Below, in pieces: positions 40,547 through 54,177 of a stretch of DNA of 64,000 nucleotides; within the stretch, counting starts at the first letter, position 1; each line of letters begins with the position of its first letter. The translations under genes and the position numbers were made by a program. Under the pieces are notes generated by a model. That model was given only the letters and a program-made list of their open reading frames with translations, was not told where the DNA came from and ran no database searches. The stretch is from Moraxella sp. ZY210820 (lineage in GTDB: Bacteria > Pseudomonadota > Gammaproteobacteria > Pseudomonadales > Moraxellaceae). The DNA lies in NCBI RefSeq assembly GCF_030674635.1, contig NZ_CP089978.1, positions 62,001 through 126,000 on the forward strand, written 5' to 3'.

Positions 40547-40948
40547 TCAAATTAAATTAAAAAATTGCTGTTGAGATTGTGTTAAACCGTTAAATAAAAT
40601 ATCTTTGGGAATATGTAGCCCTGTATCTGGCGATTTTCCATAAGCATAAACACTATAAAAAATACCATCGCCATGTATGCCTTGTTCATTTGTATCAAGT
40701 GTTACGCTAATGACCTGTTGATTTGCTTGTTGGTAAGCTAAGTGTAACGCGGTTAATTGACAATGATTTTTTTGTGTGAGAAAAGCCATTTGTTGGGCTT
40801 GGTATAAATTGAGTTCATCTTTATTGAATGAAGTTGTATCAAAATGTTCATCGTGTAAATAGTCAAGACTATGCCATAAATCATTAAAATATTTAGCTAA
40901 ATTTAACCAAGAGAGAACATTATCGACATCAACTGTTATATTCCCCAT
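40547..40948 (-). CDS. Hypothetical protein, first gene of the Zorya-like operon
   Basis: A 133-residue soluble protein I do not recognise. It has an aromatic N-terminus (VLSWLNLAKYFNDLWHSLDYL) and a C-terminal part containing GIHGDGIFYSVYAYGKSP. AAGG lies 8 bases before the ATG at 40948. The channel gene begins 15 bases after its stop, so they are one operon. It would be the first product affected by the repeat-containing promoter upstream. Confidence 0.7.
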   Translation of the reverse strand: MGNITVDVDNVLSWLNLAKYFNDLWHSLDYLHDEHFDTTSFNKDELNLYQAQQMAFLTQKNHCQLTALHLAYQQANQQVISVTLDTNEQGIHGDGIFYSVYAYGKSPDTGLHIPKDILFNGLTQSQQQFFNLI

Positions 40949-41000
40949 AAAATAACCTTACAAATATTTAAAAAAAAATAATAAAAAATTAAACCTGTAT

Positions 41001-41006
41001 ATTATA
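41001..41006 (-). promoter_or_regulatory. Likely -10 box of the Zorya-like operon
   Basis: On the minus strand TATAAT is perfect and lies about 53 bases before the first ATG. The region where a -35 box should sit (about 41024-41029) is inside the pentanucleotide repeat and reads ACAAAA, a poor match. Confidence 0.6.
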
Positions 41007-41010
41007 CAAT

Positions 41011-41060
41011 TTGTTTTGTTTTGTTTTGTTTTGTTTTGTTTTGTTTTGTTTTGTTTTGTT
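41011..41060. repeat. Pentanucleotide microsatellite (TTGTT) x10
   Basis: Ten perfect TTGTT units (AACAA on the minus strand), with partial units on both sides. The tract lies between the minus-strand Zorya-like operon and dnaJ, 4 bases upstream of the -10 TATAAT of the former. Slipped-strand changes in copy number would alter promoter spacing in 5-base steps. Confidence 0.9.
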
Positions 41061-41207
41061 TTTGTAAATTTTGTGTCTTTATTTTTATTTTGAGTTCGTT
41101 GATAAATAAATTATCTAATTTATACTTTTTTAGCTTGTAAAATCAATACTAAATCCCCATTAAACAGGCATAGAATTGTATTTAAAGTTTTTTAAGGAGC
41201 GAGCCGT

Positions 41208-42332
41208 ATGGCTAAGCGTGATTATTATGAAGTTTTAGGTGTGTCTAAATCGGCGAGTGATGATGAGATTAAAAAAGCCTATCGCAAATTAGCTATGAAA
41301 TATCACCCAGACCGTAATCCAGATAATCCAGAAGCAGAAGAAAAATTTAAAGAAGCATCTGAAGCATATGAAGTATTATCGGACAGTGAAAAACGTAGTA
41401 TGTATGACCGTATGGGGCATAATGCGTTTGAAGGCGGTTTTGGTGGAGCAGGTGGTGGCTTTGGCGGTTTTAATGCTGAAGATATTTTTAGTCAATTTGG
41501 CGATATTTTTGGTGGAGCGTTCGGAGGCGGTGGTCGCCAACAACGCCAACGTCAAGGCAGTGATTTACGCTATGTGATGGAGCTGAGCTTAGAAGAAGCA
41601 GTTAAAGGTACAAATAAAGAAATAACCTTTACAGCACCAGCACCATGTGAGACGTGTAATGGTAAAGGTGCAAAAAATACATCTGATATTGACACCTGTA
41701 AACATTGTCATGGTTCTGGCTATGTGCGTATGCAACAAGGCTTTTTCTCGGTACAACAGCCATGCAGTCATTGTCGTGGGCAAGGTAAAACCATTAAAAA
41801 TCCTTGTGGAACGTGTCATGGTTCAGGGGTTGCTAACCGTCAGCAGACTTTAGAAGTGAAAGTGCCTGCTGGGGTTGATAATGGCGACCGTATCCGTTTG
41901 GCGGGTAAAGGTGAGGCGGTGCGTGATGGTGTCGCAGGTGATTTATATGTTGAAATTAGCGTGCGTGAGCATGATATTTTCCAACGTGATGGTGCGGATT
42001 TATACATGGACGTGCCAGTGAGCATTACCGATGCGGCGTTGGGTAAAGAAGTACAATTACCAACTTTAGATGGTAAGGTCAATCTCAAAATTCCAGCAGG
42101 TACGCAAACAGGTAAATTATTCCGCTTGCGTGGTAAGGGGGTAAAACCTGTACGTCAAAATATGGTGGGCGATTTATTATGCCGTATTGTGGTGGAAACG
42201 CCTGTGAATTTGACAGCTCGTCAGCGTGAATTGTTAGAAGAGTTACAAGCGACTTTAGATGGCGAAAATGGTAGTCATTGCTCGCCAAATAAAAAAGGCT
42301 TTTTTGATAAATTAAAAGATTTATTTGATTAA
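41208..42332 (+). CDS. dnaJ: Chaperone DnaJ
   Basis: Type A Hsp40 co-chaperone of 374 residues. The J-domain has the HPD motif ([10 protein letters not shown]). A glycine/phenylalanine-rich linker (about 75-105) follows, then four CxxCxGxG zinc repeats ([32 protein letters not shown]) and C-terminal substrate-binding domains. AAGGAG precedes the ATG. dnaK is not adjacent, unlike in many enterics. The microsatellite lies about 150 bases upstream. Confidence 0.98.
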   Translation: MAKRDYYEVLGVSKSASDDEIKKAYRKLAMKYHPDRNPDNPEAEEKFKEASEAYEVLSDSEKRSMYDRMGHNAFEGGFGGAGGGFGGFNAEDIFSQFGDIFGGAFGGGGRQQRQRQGSDLRYVMELSLEEAVKGTNKEITFTAPAPCETCNGKGAKNTSDIDTCKHCHGSGYVRMQQGFFSVQQPCSHCRGQGKTIKNPCGTCHGSGVANRQQTLEVKVPAGVDNGDRIRLAGKGEAVRDGVAGDLYVEISVREHDIFQRDGADLYMDVPVSITDAALGKEVQLPTLDGKVNLKIPAGTQTGKLFRLRGKGVKPVRQNMVGDLLCRIVVETPVNLTARQRELLEELQATLDGENGSHCSPNKKGFFDKLKDLFD

Positions 42333-42349
42333 TCGTGTTGTAAAAAATG

Positions 42350-42386
42350 AAAAATAGCATTTATCTTAGGGTAAATGCTATTTTTT
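42350..42386 (+). terminator. dnaJ terminator
   Basis: A perfect 14-base stem, AAAAATAGCATTTA (42350-42363) with 42372-42385, has an 8-base loop and a run of T. It lies 18 bases after the dnaJ stop. Confidence 0.85.
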
Positions 42387-42489
42387 ATGATGTTGAATGT
42401 GGAACATATTACCAATATGAAGATATTGACAAAAATATTTAAATCATCGATAGTGATGTTAATATTATTCATATTGTTAGAGAAAGTTG

Positions 42490-43194
42490 ATGAATTATAT
42501 ATTTGCCCCTGTTGCCCCTGTCGGTTTAAATATCTCAGGTTGTGATGATTTATACCCTGTACGCCGTGTGTATTGTGTCGGACGTAATTATGCTGCCCAT
42601 GCTCGTGAAATGGGGTCTGATCCAAATCGTGAACCGCCATTTTTCTTTTGTAAACCGAATGACCCACAATCGATTATACCTATTCCACAAGGAAAAATCG
42701 TGGATTTGCCGTATCCATCGCTTACTAAAAATTATCATTATGAAGTAGAATTAGTTGTTGCCATTGGTAAAGCAGGACAAAATATTACTGTTGAACAAGC
42801 GGTACAACATATTTATGGTTATGCGGTAGGCTTGGATATGACTCGCCGTGATTTACAAGCAACTATGAAACAAGGCGGTCGTCCTTGGGAAATTGGCAAA
42901 GCATTTGATTATTCTGCACCGATTGGCACGATTCACCCTATTGAACAAATTGGCGAGTTAAATGCAGGCGAAATTTGTTTATCGGTCAATGGTGAAGTGA
43001 AACAACGGAGTGATATTAATCAACTGATTTGGACTGTGTCGGAAACCATTAGTAAATTATCTGAATTATTTGCTTTACAAGCAGGTGATTTGATTTTCAC
43101 AGGAACGCCTGAAAATGTAGGAGCGGTAGTAAAAGGTGATATTATTTATGCAAGTATTGCAGGTTTAAGCGATATTCAGCTGAAAGTTGTTTAA
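42490..43194 (+). CDS. Fumarylacetoacetate hydrolase family protein
   Basis: A 234-residue FAH-domain protein with [16 protein letters not shown] at the N-terminus, the metal-binding [22 protein letters not shown] and [11 protein letters not shown] near the end. Small FAH proteins of this size hydrolyse acylpyruvates such as fumarylpyruvate or decarboxylate oxaloacetate. The closest-looking group is fumarylpyruvate hydrolase, but no aromatic catabolism genes are nearby. I chose the ATG at 42490 rather than the TTG before it. Confidence 0.85.
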   Translation: MNYIFAPVAPVGLNISGCDDLYPVRRVYCVGRNYAAHAREMGSDPNREPPFFFCKPNDPQSIIPIPQGKIVDLPYPSLTKNYHYEVELVVAIGKAGQNITVEQAVQHIYGYAVGLDMTRRDLQATMKQGGRPWEIGKAFDYSAPIGTIHPIEQIGELNAGEICLSVNGEVKQRSDINQLIWTVSETISKLSELFALQAGDLIFTGTPENVGAVVKGDIIYASIAGLSDIQLKVV

Positions 43195-43262
43195 ATATGT
43201 AACGAGTGTTTATTTTAGCTGATTTTATTGTCTATGGAATAAGTTAGTTTTTGGAAAACTTA

Positions 43263-43271
43263 TGCTATAAT
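43263..43271 (+). promoter_or_regulatory. Extended -10 promoter of icd
   Basis: TGCTATAAT is a perfect extended -10 element 80 bases before the icd ATG. No good -35 lies at the usual distance, which is normal for extended -10 promoters. Confidence 0.6.
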
Positions 43272-43341
43272 GCTAAGGTTACGCTAGAAGCTATGCCTTT
43301 GCATAGATAAACCACTTATTCCTATTGTTATCAAAAATTAA

Positions 43342-45573
<2,232 letters not shown>

Positions 45574-45640
45574 TTTTGATAATATCGTGTTTATCATAAA
45601 TTTGGTTTATAAGATATAAGTTATTGAAAATAAATGAAAA

Positions 45641-45665
45641 GTAGGGTGCGTATTACGCACCTTAC
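45641..45665. repeat. REP-like palindrome
   Basis: GTAGGGTGCGTA pairs with TACGCACCTTAC around a single T, with one mismatch. It is a member of the dispersed TGTAGGG family. Confidence 0.7.
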
Positions 45666-45710
45666 TCTGAAATTTATAAAAATATTTTGTAAATCAATTA
45701 TTTAAAGCAA

Positions 45711-45748
45711 AAATAAAGCGTAACTTTTTGGGTTACGCTTTATTTTTT
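45711..45748. terminator. Bidirectional terminator between icd and ypfJ-like gene
   Basis: A perfect 14-base stem, AAATAAAGCGTAAC (45711-45724) with 45732-45745, encloses a 7-base loop, with T on one side and A on the other. Confidence 0.85.
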
Positions 45749-45792
45749 GAGATGATTTGTGTAGTCGATTTATATCAGAATAATACAAAAAA

Positions 45793-45819
45793 TGTAGGGG
45801 TTTATCACATAAACCCTTT
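45793..45819. repeat. REP-like palindrome
   Basis: TGTAGGGGTTTAT is followed by a short loop and ATAAACCC. The 8-base stem is 45798-45805 with 45809-45816. Confidence 0.65.
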
Positions 45820-45835
45820 GTAAAATTAATTACTT

Positions 45836-45859
45836 GGGCGTATATGATACGCCCCTACA
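45836..45859. repeat. REP-like palindrome
   Basis: GGGCGTAT (45836-45843) pairs with ATACGCCC (45847-45854), followed by CTACA. It has opposite orientation to the copy at 45793. Confidence 0.7.
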
Positions 45860-45897
45860 ATTCAATGATAAATTGAATTTACGCTAGTTTGATATTT

Positions 45898-46794
45898 TTA
45901 AATCGGCTGACCAAAAGTATCACAACGATTTAAATCACCTGTTTTCCAACCCACCGAAAACCAATGCATACGCTGTTGGCTCGTTCCATGTGTAAAGCTA
46001 TCAGGAACAACTTGTCCTGTGGCTTTTTTCTGTAGATAGTCATCACCAATTTTATGAGCGGCATCCATTGCTTCTTCAATATCGCCTGCCTGTAAAAATT
46101 GTGTGCGTTGTTGATTATGGTGAGCCCAAATGCCTGCTAAACAATCCGCTTGCAATTCTTGACGCACCAATAATCTATTTGCTTCAACTTTATTGACCTG
46201 TTGCTGAGCTTGGCGAACTTTACTAGAAATACCCAAAATCGTTTGAATATGATGTCCTACTTCATGTGCAATGACATAGGCTTGAGCAAAATCGCCTGCT
46301 TGGTCTTTACGAGACAATTCTGTTTGATTTTGTTCACCTGTAATGCCCATTTGTGTACGCATTTCTTTAAAGAAATCGGTATCAATATACACTTTTTGGT
46401 CAGCAGGACAATAAAAAGGTCCCATTGCAGAACTGGCAGAACCACAGGCAGATTTAACCGTTTTACTAAATAGCACTAATTTAGGTGCAACATATTGTTG
46501 ATTTAATTGTTGCTTAAAAATAGGTGTCCATGTATCTTCGGTATCGGCTAAAATGGTTGCCACAAAAGATTCTGCTTCTTTCTGCTCAGCAGTTGGATTT
46601 TTGATTGCGACTTGCTGGCTTGAACCTTGTGTGATTTGTGCGGTGGTATTATAGGCGGTCATTGGATCGACACCAAAAAACTTCCACGCAATAAATGCAA
46701 CCACAATTCCAGCTATACTAATGCCACCAGCTTTAGCACCACCACCACGACGATCTTCAATATTATCGCTTTCTCTACGACCTTTCCACTGCAT
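45898..46794 (-). CDS. Neutral zinc metallopeptidase family protein (YpfJ-like)
   Basis: A 298-residue protein with a cytoplasmic start [17 protein letters not shown], one membrane helix (about 22-40) and a periplasmic domain holding the zinc-protease motif HEVGHH at about 187-192. A later ELQADCLAG segment likely gives the third zinc ligand. Family members are called putative neutral zinc metallopeptidases; substrates are unknown. It overlaps the upstream DUF808 gene by one base, so the two are co-translated. Confidence 0.88.
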   Translation of the reverse strand: MQWKGRRESDNIEDRRGGGAKAGGISIAGIVVAFIAWKFFGVDPMTAYNTTAQITQGSSQQVAIKNPTAEQKEAESFVATILADTEDTWTPIFKQQLNQQYVAPKLVLFSKTVKSACGSASSAMGPFYCPADQKVYIDTDFFKEMRTQMGITGEQNQTELSRKDQAGDFAQAYVIAHEVGHHIQTILGISSKVRQAQQQVNKVEANRLLVRQELQADCLAGIWAHHNQQRTQFLQAGDIEEAMDAAHKIGDDYLQKKATGQVVPDSFTHGTSQQRMHWFSVGWKTGDLNRCDTFGQPI

Positions 46795-47738
46795 TAGTGT
46801 ACTCCTTTTTTACCCATCATCTTTTGGGCAAGTGTAACAACAGCTAAAACGATTGTACCTGAAATCAAGCCAATCACAAAATTAATCAACATTTCGCCTA
46901 ATGAGCCTAAAATCATACCAATATGGGGTACTAGTTCAATACTATCAACAGTATGTTCAGTAAAATGATGTAGCTGTGGAATAACGTGGGCTACAATACC
47001 GCCACCCACTAAAAACATAGCCAAAGTACCAACCACGGATAATGTTTTCATTAACATCGGTGCAAAAGCCAATAAAGCATTACCTATTTTTTGCTGTACT
47101 GCTGATGTTTGTTGGGTAAGATAAATACCAAAATCATCAATCTTAACAATCATAGCAACTAAGCCATAAACACCTATAGTCATACCAATGGCAATGGTAC
47201 TCAGTACTGCAATTTTAGTAGTTAAAGTTGCAGCCGCAACGGTACCCAAACTAATTACTACAATTTCAGCCGATAAAATAAAGTCAGTACGAATCGCACC
47301 TTTAATTTTATCTTTTTCCATTTGCACTAATTCAGCATCCGATTTATTGGCTAATTCATGGATTCTTTGCAATTCATCATTATGTGCTTCATTTTTATGT
47401 TTACGCTCATGCCAAGAATGAACTAATTTTTCTACACCTTCAAAGCATAAGAATAAGCCACCAATCATTAGCAATGGATTAATTAAAGCAGGGGCAACCA
47501 CACTAATAATTAATGCCAAAGGTACTAAAATTAATTTATTAACAAACGAACCTTTAGCAACTGCCCATACTACAGGGAGTTCTCGGTCAGCTTTAACACC
47601 TGCAACCTGTTGTGCATTGAGTGCTAAATCATCACCTAGTACGCCTGCTGTTTTTTTTGCAGCAACTTTACTGAGTACCGCAACATCGTCTAAAATTGTT
47701 GCAATATCATCTAACAAGAGTAATAAACCACTTGCCAT
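46794..47738 (-). CDS. DUF808 family inner-membrane protein (YedI-like)
   Basis: A 314-residue membrane protein with about six helices. It begins [20 protein letters not shown] and includes [18 protein letters not shown], both diagnostic of DUF808/YedI proteins. The function is unknown. It is the first gene of a two-gene operon with the zinc peptidase. Confidence 0.88.
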   Translation of the reverse strand: MASGLLLLLDDIATILDDVAVLSKVAAKKTAGVLGDDLALNAQQVAGVKADRELPVVWAVAKGSFVNKLILVPLALIISVVAPALINPLLMIGGLFLCFEGVEKLVHSWHERKHKNEAHNDELQRIHELANKSDAELVQMEKDKIKGAIRTDFILSAEIVVISLGTVAAATLTTKIAVLSTIAIGMTIGVYGLVAMIVKIDDFGIYLTQQTSAVQQKIGNALLAFAPMLMKTLSVVGTLAMFLVGGGIVAHVIPQLHHFTEHTVDSIELVPHIGMILGSLGEMLINFVIGLISGTIVLAVVTLAQKMMGKKGVH

Positions 47739-47953
47739 TATTAAAACCTTTATAGATTAAAAAATGCTATTTTAAAGGATTTTGCAATAAATACCTAGTT
47801 GATAATGCAATATCACTACAAAACGGTGGTTTGTTTAAAATTCTATCAAAAAATAAGATTTTCTTATAATATTACTAGGCAGAAATATTGAGTTACATTA
47901 AAATATAGCGTAAAGTCAGTTTTTAAATAAAAACAAATAATCAGAGAGATGAT

Positions 47954-50294
<2,341 letters not shown>

Positions 50295-50314
50295 ATCATT
50301 TATTACAGTAACAA

Positions 50315-50342
50315 TGTAGGGGCGAAAAATTTTCGCCCTGTT
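50315..50342. repeat. REP-like palindrome
   Basis: TGTAGGGGCGAAAA-A-TTTTCGCCC, a 9-base perfect stem (50320-50328 with 50330-50338), lies between dapB and the tusA-like gene, where it could weaken transcription or protect mRNA ends. Confidence 0.7.
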
Positions 50343-50363
50343 GTATTATTGGAAAGAAAAATT

Positions 50364-50612
50364 ATGAGCGATATTACCCCCCACTATCATTTGGATACCA
50401 AAGGTTTACGTTGTCCTGAACCGATTATGATGTTACACCGTGTGATGCGTAAAGCACAATCAGGTGATTATATTGAAGTGATTGCAACTGACCCATCAAC
50501 CTCGTGGGATATTCCAAGATTTTGTACTCATTTAAATCATCAGTTGGTTGAACAACAGCAGTATGATGAAGATAATGCAACGGTTTATCGTTATTTGATT
50601 CAAAAAGGGTAA
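50364..50612 (+). CDS. tusA: TusA/SirA-like sulfur-carrier protein
   Basis: An 82-residue protein with the sulfurtransferase motif LDTKGLRCPEPIM holding the active cysteine, then the family segment VIATDPSTSWDIPRFC. TusA passes sulfur from IscS to TusD for tRNA 2-thiouridine; other members serve different sulfur relays. The ATG at 50364 has GGAAAG upstream. tusBCD are not here. Confidence 0.85.
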   Translation: MSDITPHYHLDTKGLRCPEPIMMLHRVMRKAQSGDYIEVIATDPSTSWDIPRFCTHLNHQLVEQQQYDEDNATVYRYLIQKG

Positions 50613-50626
50613 ATTAAGTGATTGAG

Positions 50627-50755
50627 TTAAAATAGGAGTTTCAGCCAATCAAATGATAATGGCACTTTACCTGTTTGTGCGATTTGATTGAAAAACATTC
50701 TCACAGCTTGGCTTGGTGTCAGTCCATATTGTAATGACATTAAAATTATATCAAA
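50627..50755 (-). pseudogene. Remnant of a RelB/DinJ-family antitoxin gene
   Basis: The minus-strand frame from about 50755 to the TAA at 50629-50627 reads EFDIILMSLQYGLTPSQA and goes on with VRMFFNQIAQTGKVPLSFDW. That is the second half of RelB/DinJ antitoxins, in which GLTPSQAV and the KVPLSFDW end are conserved. The N-terminal ribbon strand is missing: the frame upstream runs into TAA, and the ATG at 50740 would give only 37 residues. No RelE/YafQ toxin is next to it. Confidence 0.7.
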
Positions 50756-50818
50756 CTCACAATGGAAGACAATATTGAATTACCGTAGAGAAAAACAGAG
50801 CGTATTGCTTATCATTTT

Positions 50819-50849
50819 AAGACTAAGCCCAAAACAGCTTAGTCTTTTT
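50819..50849. terminator. Bidirectional terminator
   Basis: A 10-base perfect stem, AAGACTAAGC (50819-50828) with 50837-50846, has an 8-base loop and TTT after it on the plus strand. It overlaps the stop of the SDR gene on the minus strand. Confidence 0.75.
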
Positions 50850-51738
50850 CATTTGGAAAAACTTTAAAATAAGCCTTCTGCCACAATGGTAATTTGACTT
50901 TCTTTTCGGTTTGTTCGCCTAAGGCTTTTGATGAAGTTGGGAATAATTTGAACATCGTGGACATCAATTTACTGTTGGCTTCAGGAGCAACCGCATACAT
51001 CATGGACGCAAAACGCCCTAAACGTGTCGCCACTTCTTTAGGTTGCTTAATAATAGCATACGCTACTAAATTTGCTGCTTGTTCAGTTGAAAGCGTTGGA
51101 GCAAAACGATAGATTTTGGTCGGTTCAATCATTGGCGTGCGTACCAATGGCATATAAATTGAAGTTACATTAATTTTATGGGCATATACTTCTGCCGATA
51201 AACAACGGCTAAACGCATCTAAAGCTGCTTTAGAGGCGACATAAGCCGAAAAACGTGTTGCATTGGCTAACACACCAATCGAACTAATATTAATAATATG
51301 TCCTTTTTCATAATTCATCATATTTGGTAATAAATTTAAAATTAAACGCACCGCACCAAAATAATTGAGTTGCATGGTACGTTCAAAATCATGAAAACGC
51401 TCTAGTGATTCATGTACTGCACGGCGAATTGAACGTCCTGCATTATTGATTAAAAAATCAACATGATTGAATTGACTTAAAATCTTGTTTGAACACTCAT
51501 CAATGGCGTTAATATCATTTAAATCACATGGGAATACAGAGGCTTTCCCCCCCGCATTTTGAATTTCTTGTTGTACTTCTAATAATTTTTCTTCGGTACG
51601 AGCAACCAATAATACATGAGCCCCCGCTTCTGCTAACATCTTAGCTACGGTTAAGCCTATCCCGCTAGATGCACCTGTTACTACCGCAATTTTACCTTGT
51701 ACATAAGCGTTTAATTGTGGAATATAATTTTTTTTCAT
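50839..51738 (-). CDS. Short-chain dehydrogenase/reductase
   Basis: NAD(P)-dependent oxidoreductase of about 299 residues. The cofactor motif TGASSGIG, the NNAG segment (LINNAGRSIRR), the catalytic serine in ISSIGV and the YxxxK pair in YVASKAALD are all present. The C-terminal extension (FKLFPTSSKALGEQTEKKVK) is typical of SDRs linked to lipid metabolism in Acinetobacter relatives. A promoter with TATAAT at 51774-51769 lies 31 bases before the ATG at 51738, which excludes the longer frame from 51789. Confidence 0.85.
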   Translation of the reverse strand: MKKNYIPQLNAYVQGKIAVVTGASSGIGLTVAKMLAEAGAHVLLVARTEEKLLEVQQEIQNAGGKASVFPCDLNDINAIDECSNKILSQFNHVDFLINNAGRSIRRAVHESLERFHDFERTMQLNYFGAVRLILNLLPNMMNYEKGHIINISSIGVLANATRFSAYVASKAALDAFSRCLSAEVYAHKINVTSIYMPLVRTPMIEPTKIYRFAPTLSTEQAANLVAYAIIKQPKEVATRLGRFASMMYAVAPEANSKLMSTMFKLFPTSSKALGEQTEKKVKLPLWQKAYFKVFPNEKD

Positions 51739-51768
51739 ACCGAGCAAGCCATTCAAAAATAACGATGT

Positions 51769-51796
51769 ATTATATAAAGTCCTGAACAAAAATCAA
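51769..51796 (-). promoter_or_regulatory. Sigma70-type promoter of the SDR gene
   Basis: On the minus strand TTGATT (51796-51791) and a perfect TATAAT (51774-51769) are separated by 16 bases. Confidence 0.55.
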
Positions 51797-51860
51797 TGCT
51801 AAAATTTACCGATTTATACATTGATGTTCTCATTATTTTATAAGGACAAATCGAGTAATT

Positions 51861-52592
51861 TCAATGCTGATGTTCATCATCAAGAGTAAAATTTAAACGA
51901 CCTGCAATCACACTTGCCAATTCTTCTAAACCTTGCTTATTGAGTGATGAAAAAAGCTGAATTGAAAATTGCAACTTCATTTTTTTCAATTCATTTTTAA
52001 CTTCAATGAGAGCTTTGTTGGCTGGACCACGATTGAGTTTATCTGCTTTGGTGAGTAAAATATGTACAAATAATTGACGAGAATATGCCCATTCTAACAT
52101 CATACGGTCAAAATGTTGTAAAGGATGGCGAATATCCATTAGCAGTACCAAACCTTGCAAACTTTGGCGTTGGATTAAATAATTCTCTAATTCTTTTTGC
52201 CATACCCGTTTCATTTCTTCTGGCACAGCCGCATAGCCATAACCAGGTAAATCGACTAAGCGTTGTTCTGCATGACCTAGTTGGAAAAAGTTAATCATTT
52301 GTGTACGCCCAGGTGTTTTTGATGCACGAGCGAGTTGTTTTTGATTAGTTAAGGCATTGATTGCACTCGACTTTCCTGCATTAGAGCGTCCTGCAAAAGC
52401 GATTTCATAGCCTGTATCTTCCACACATAAATGTAATTTTGGTGCAGACATTAAAAATTCTGCACGGCGTAACCAATTTAAGGCTTGTTGTGAATAATGA
52501 TTAATTGCTGGGTCGCTTTGTTTTTCATAATTCACTTTTTGTTGTGGAGCATTGGCTCGTTTGCTATTACGAGATGGTGTATTGTAAGACAT
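51861..52592 (-). CDS. engB: Ribosome biogenesis GTP-binding protein EngB (YihA/YsxC)
   Basis: Essential GTPase in 50S subunit assembly, 243 residues. G1 is [13 protein letters not shown]3 is DLPGYGYA and G4 is LTKADKL. The protein has an N-terminal extension of about 35 residues before the core ([18 protein letters not shown]). It stands alone, divergent from argA. Confidence 0.95.
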   Translation of the reverse strand: MSYNTPSRNSKRANAPQQKVNYEKQSDPAINHYSQQALNWLRRAEFLMSAPKLHLCVEDTGYEIAFAGRSNAGKSSAINALTNQKQLARASKTPGRTQMINFFQLGHAEQRLVDLPGYGYAAVPEEMKRVWQKELENYLIQRQSLQGLVLLMDIRHPLQHFDRMMLEWAYSRQLFVHILLTKADKLNRGPANKALIEVKNELKKMKLQFSIQLFSSLNKQGLEELASVIAGRLNFTLDDEHQH

Positions 52593-52743
52593 GGTGTATC
52601 GACTGAGTTTAATTTTTGCTAAATAGTATAATAGATTTATGCGAATATCTAAAGGCTATTGATTTTATCATTGATAATTAAATATTGAAAATCATAAAAA
52701 ATCGCATACAATATCTATCATCTTTCTAAATCTTTGATTCAAT

Positions 52744-54063
52744 ATGTTATCTACGCAATATGTCGATTGGTTTCGTCAATCCATGCCTTATATTAATGCC
52801 CATCATCATAAAACTTTTGTGATTATGATTTCGGGTGAAGCGATTTTGCATGAAAATTTTCCATCGATTATGTATGATATTGCGTTATTGCATAGTTTAG
52901 GAATACGCATAGTATTGGTGCATGGGGCAAGACCACAAATAAATAGTAGCCTAGAACAAGCAAATATCATGGTACAATTTCATCAACAACGCCGTATTAC
53001 ACCGAGAGAAAGTTTACCATTTTTACTGAATGCAGTGGGGGCAATTCGCTTACAGATTGAAGCCATTTTATCGATGGGATTGATTAACTCCCCGATGTAT
53101 GGTGCTAAAATTAATGTGGTTTCGGGTAATTTAATTAAAGCAAAACCTTATGGTATTCATGATGGCGTAGATTTTCAGCTTTCTGGCGAAGTGCGTGCGG
53201 TTGATAGACATAATATCCAGAATCATTTACATCAAGGTTCGATTGTATTACTTAGTCCTTTGGGTTATTCAAGTACGGGCGAAGTATTTAATGTGTTGGC
53301 GGAGGAGGTGGCATATCGTACTGCATTGGCATTACAAGCAGATAAATTGATATTTTTAACGGAACAAGAGGGCATTTATAATGCACAACAACAATTACAA
53401 CGAGAATTACACCCCGACCAAATTGATGATGATTTAAAACAATATCAACAAGATAACTTTATGGTTTCGGTTTTGGATTATGCAAAATTGGCAAGTGTGC
53501 AAGGCATTCATCGTGTACATTTTTTACCATATAAATATGATGGGATATTATTACAAGAGCTGTTTACACGTGATGGGGTTGGTACTATGCTAACACAAGC
53601 TCATTATGAAGATGTACGTATGGCAAATATTGATGATATTGGTGGATTGATGACTTTATTACGACCATTAGAAGAGCAAGGAATTTTGGTGTATCGTTCT
53701 CGTGAGCGTTTAGAGCAGGAAATTGAACAATTTGCCGTGATTGAGCGTGATGGTATGATTTTGGCTTGTGCGGCATTGTATCCTTTAGTACAGCAGGGTG
53801 ATGAGTTATTATCTGCAGAGATAGCCTGTGTTGCGGTTGCACCTGATTATCGTAAATCTAATCGTGGTACACAAGTCATTGAATTTTTGCAGGATAAAGC
53901 CCAAAAGCAAGGGATTCAACAATTATTTGTTTTAACCACACGCACTGCACATTGGTTTATTGAGCATGGATTTAGCCCATGTACGATTGATGATTTACCA
54001 GTTTCTCGTCAAGCAGAATACAATTATCAGCGTAATTCAATGATTTTAAATAAGTTTATTTAG
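52744..54063 (+). CDS. argA: N-acetylglutamate synthase (two-domain ArgA)
   Basis: First step of arginine synthesis, 439 residues, like E. coli ArgA. An N-terminal amino-acid-kinase-like domain (VLVHGARPQIN; GAKINVVSGNLIKAKP), which binds arginine for feedback control, is joined to a C-terminal GNAT acetyltransferase. The latter has the acetyl-CoA loop in VAPDYRKSNRGTQVIEFL. It is encoded alone between engB and tetR. Confidence 0.94.
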   Translation: MLSTQYVDWFRQSMPYINAHHHKTFVIMISGEAILHENFPSIMYDIALLHSLGIRIVLVHGARPQINSSLEQANIMVQFHQQRRITPRESLPFLLNAVGAIRLQIEAILSMGLINSPMYGAKINVVSGNLIKAKPYGIHDGVDFQLSGEVRAVDRHNIQNHLHQGSIVLLSPLGYSSTGEVFNVLAEEVAYRTALALQADKLIFLTEQEGIYNAQQQLQRELHPDQIDDDLKQYQQDNFMVSVLDYAKLASVQGIHRVHFLPYKYDGILLQELFTRDGVGTMLTQAHYEDVRMANIDDIGGLMTLLRPLEEQGILVYRSRERLEQEIEQFAVIERDGMILACAALYPLVQQGDELLSAEIACVAVAPDYRKSNRGTQVIEFLQDKAQKQGIQQLFVLTTRTAHWFIEHGFSPCTIDDLPVSRQAEYNYQRNSMILNKFI

Positions 54064-54177
54064 ATAATATATTATAATTATTTTATTTTCAAATACTTAA
54101 TTTTAATTTTTTGATTTACATTCACCTGTTATTTAGTGTAAAATAGGTAAAAATTGGTGGTTTTAAGAGGGCTGTTT

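Larger units (their letters stand above)
45574..45897. other. Intergenic region rich in hairpins
   Basis: These 324 bases between the converging icd and ypfJ-type gene hold no ORF. They contain one intrinsic terminator and three separate TGTAGGG-type palindromes, the densest cluster in the window. Confidence 0.8.

Noticed and set aside
36024..40948. Calling this a complete Zorya type I or II system
   Set aside because: No ZorD helicase or ZorE nuclease is encoded within the operon or directly beside it, and ZorC identity is only by position and a weak pattern.
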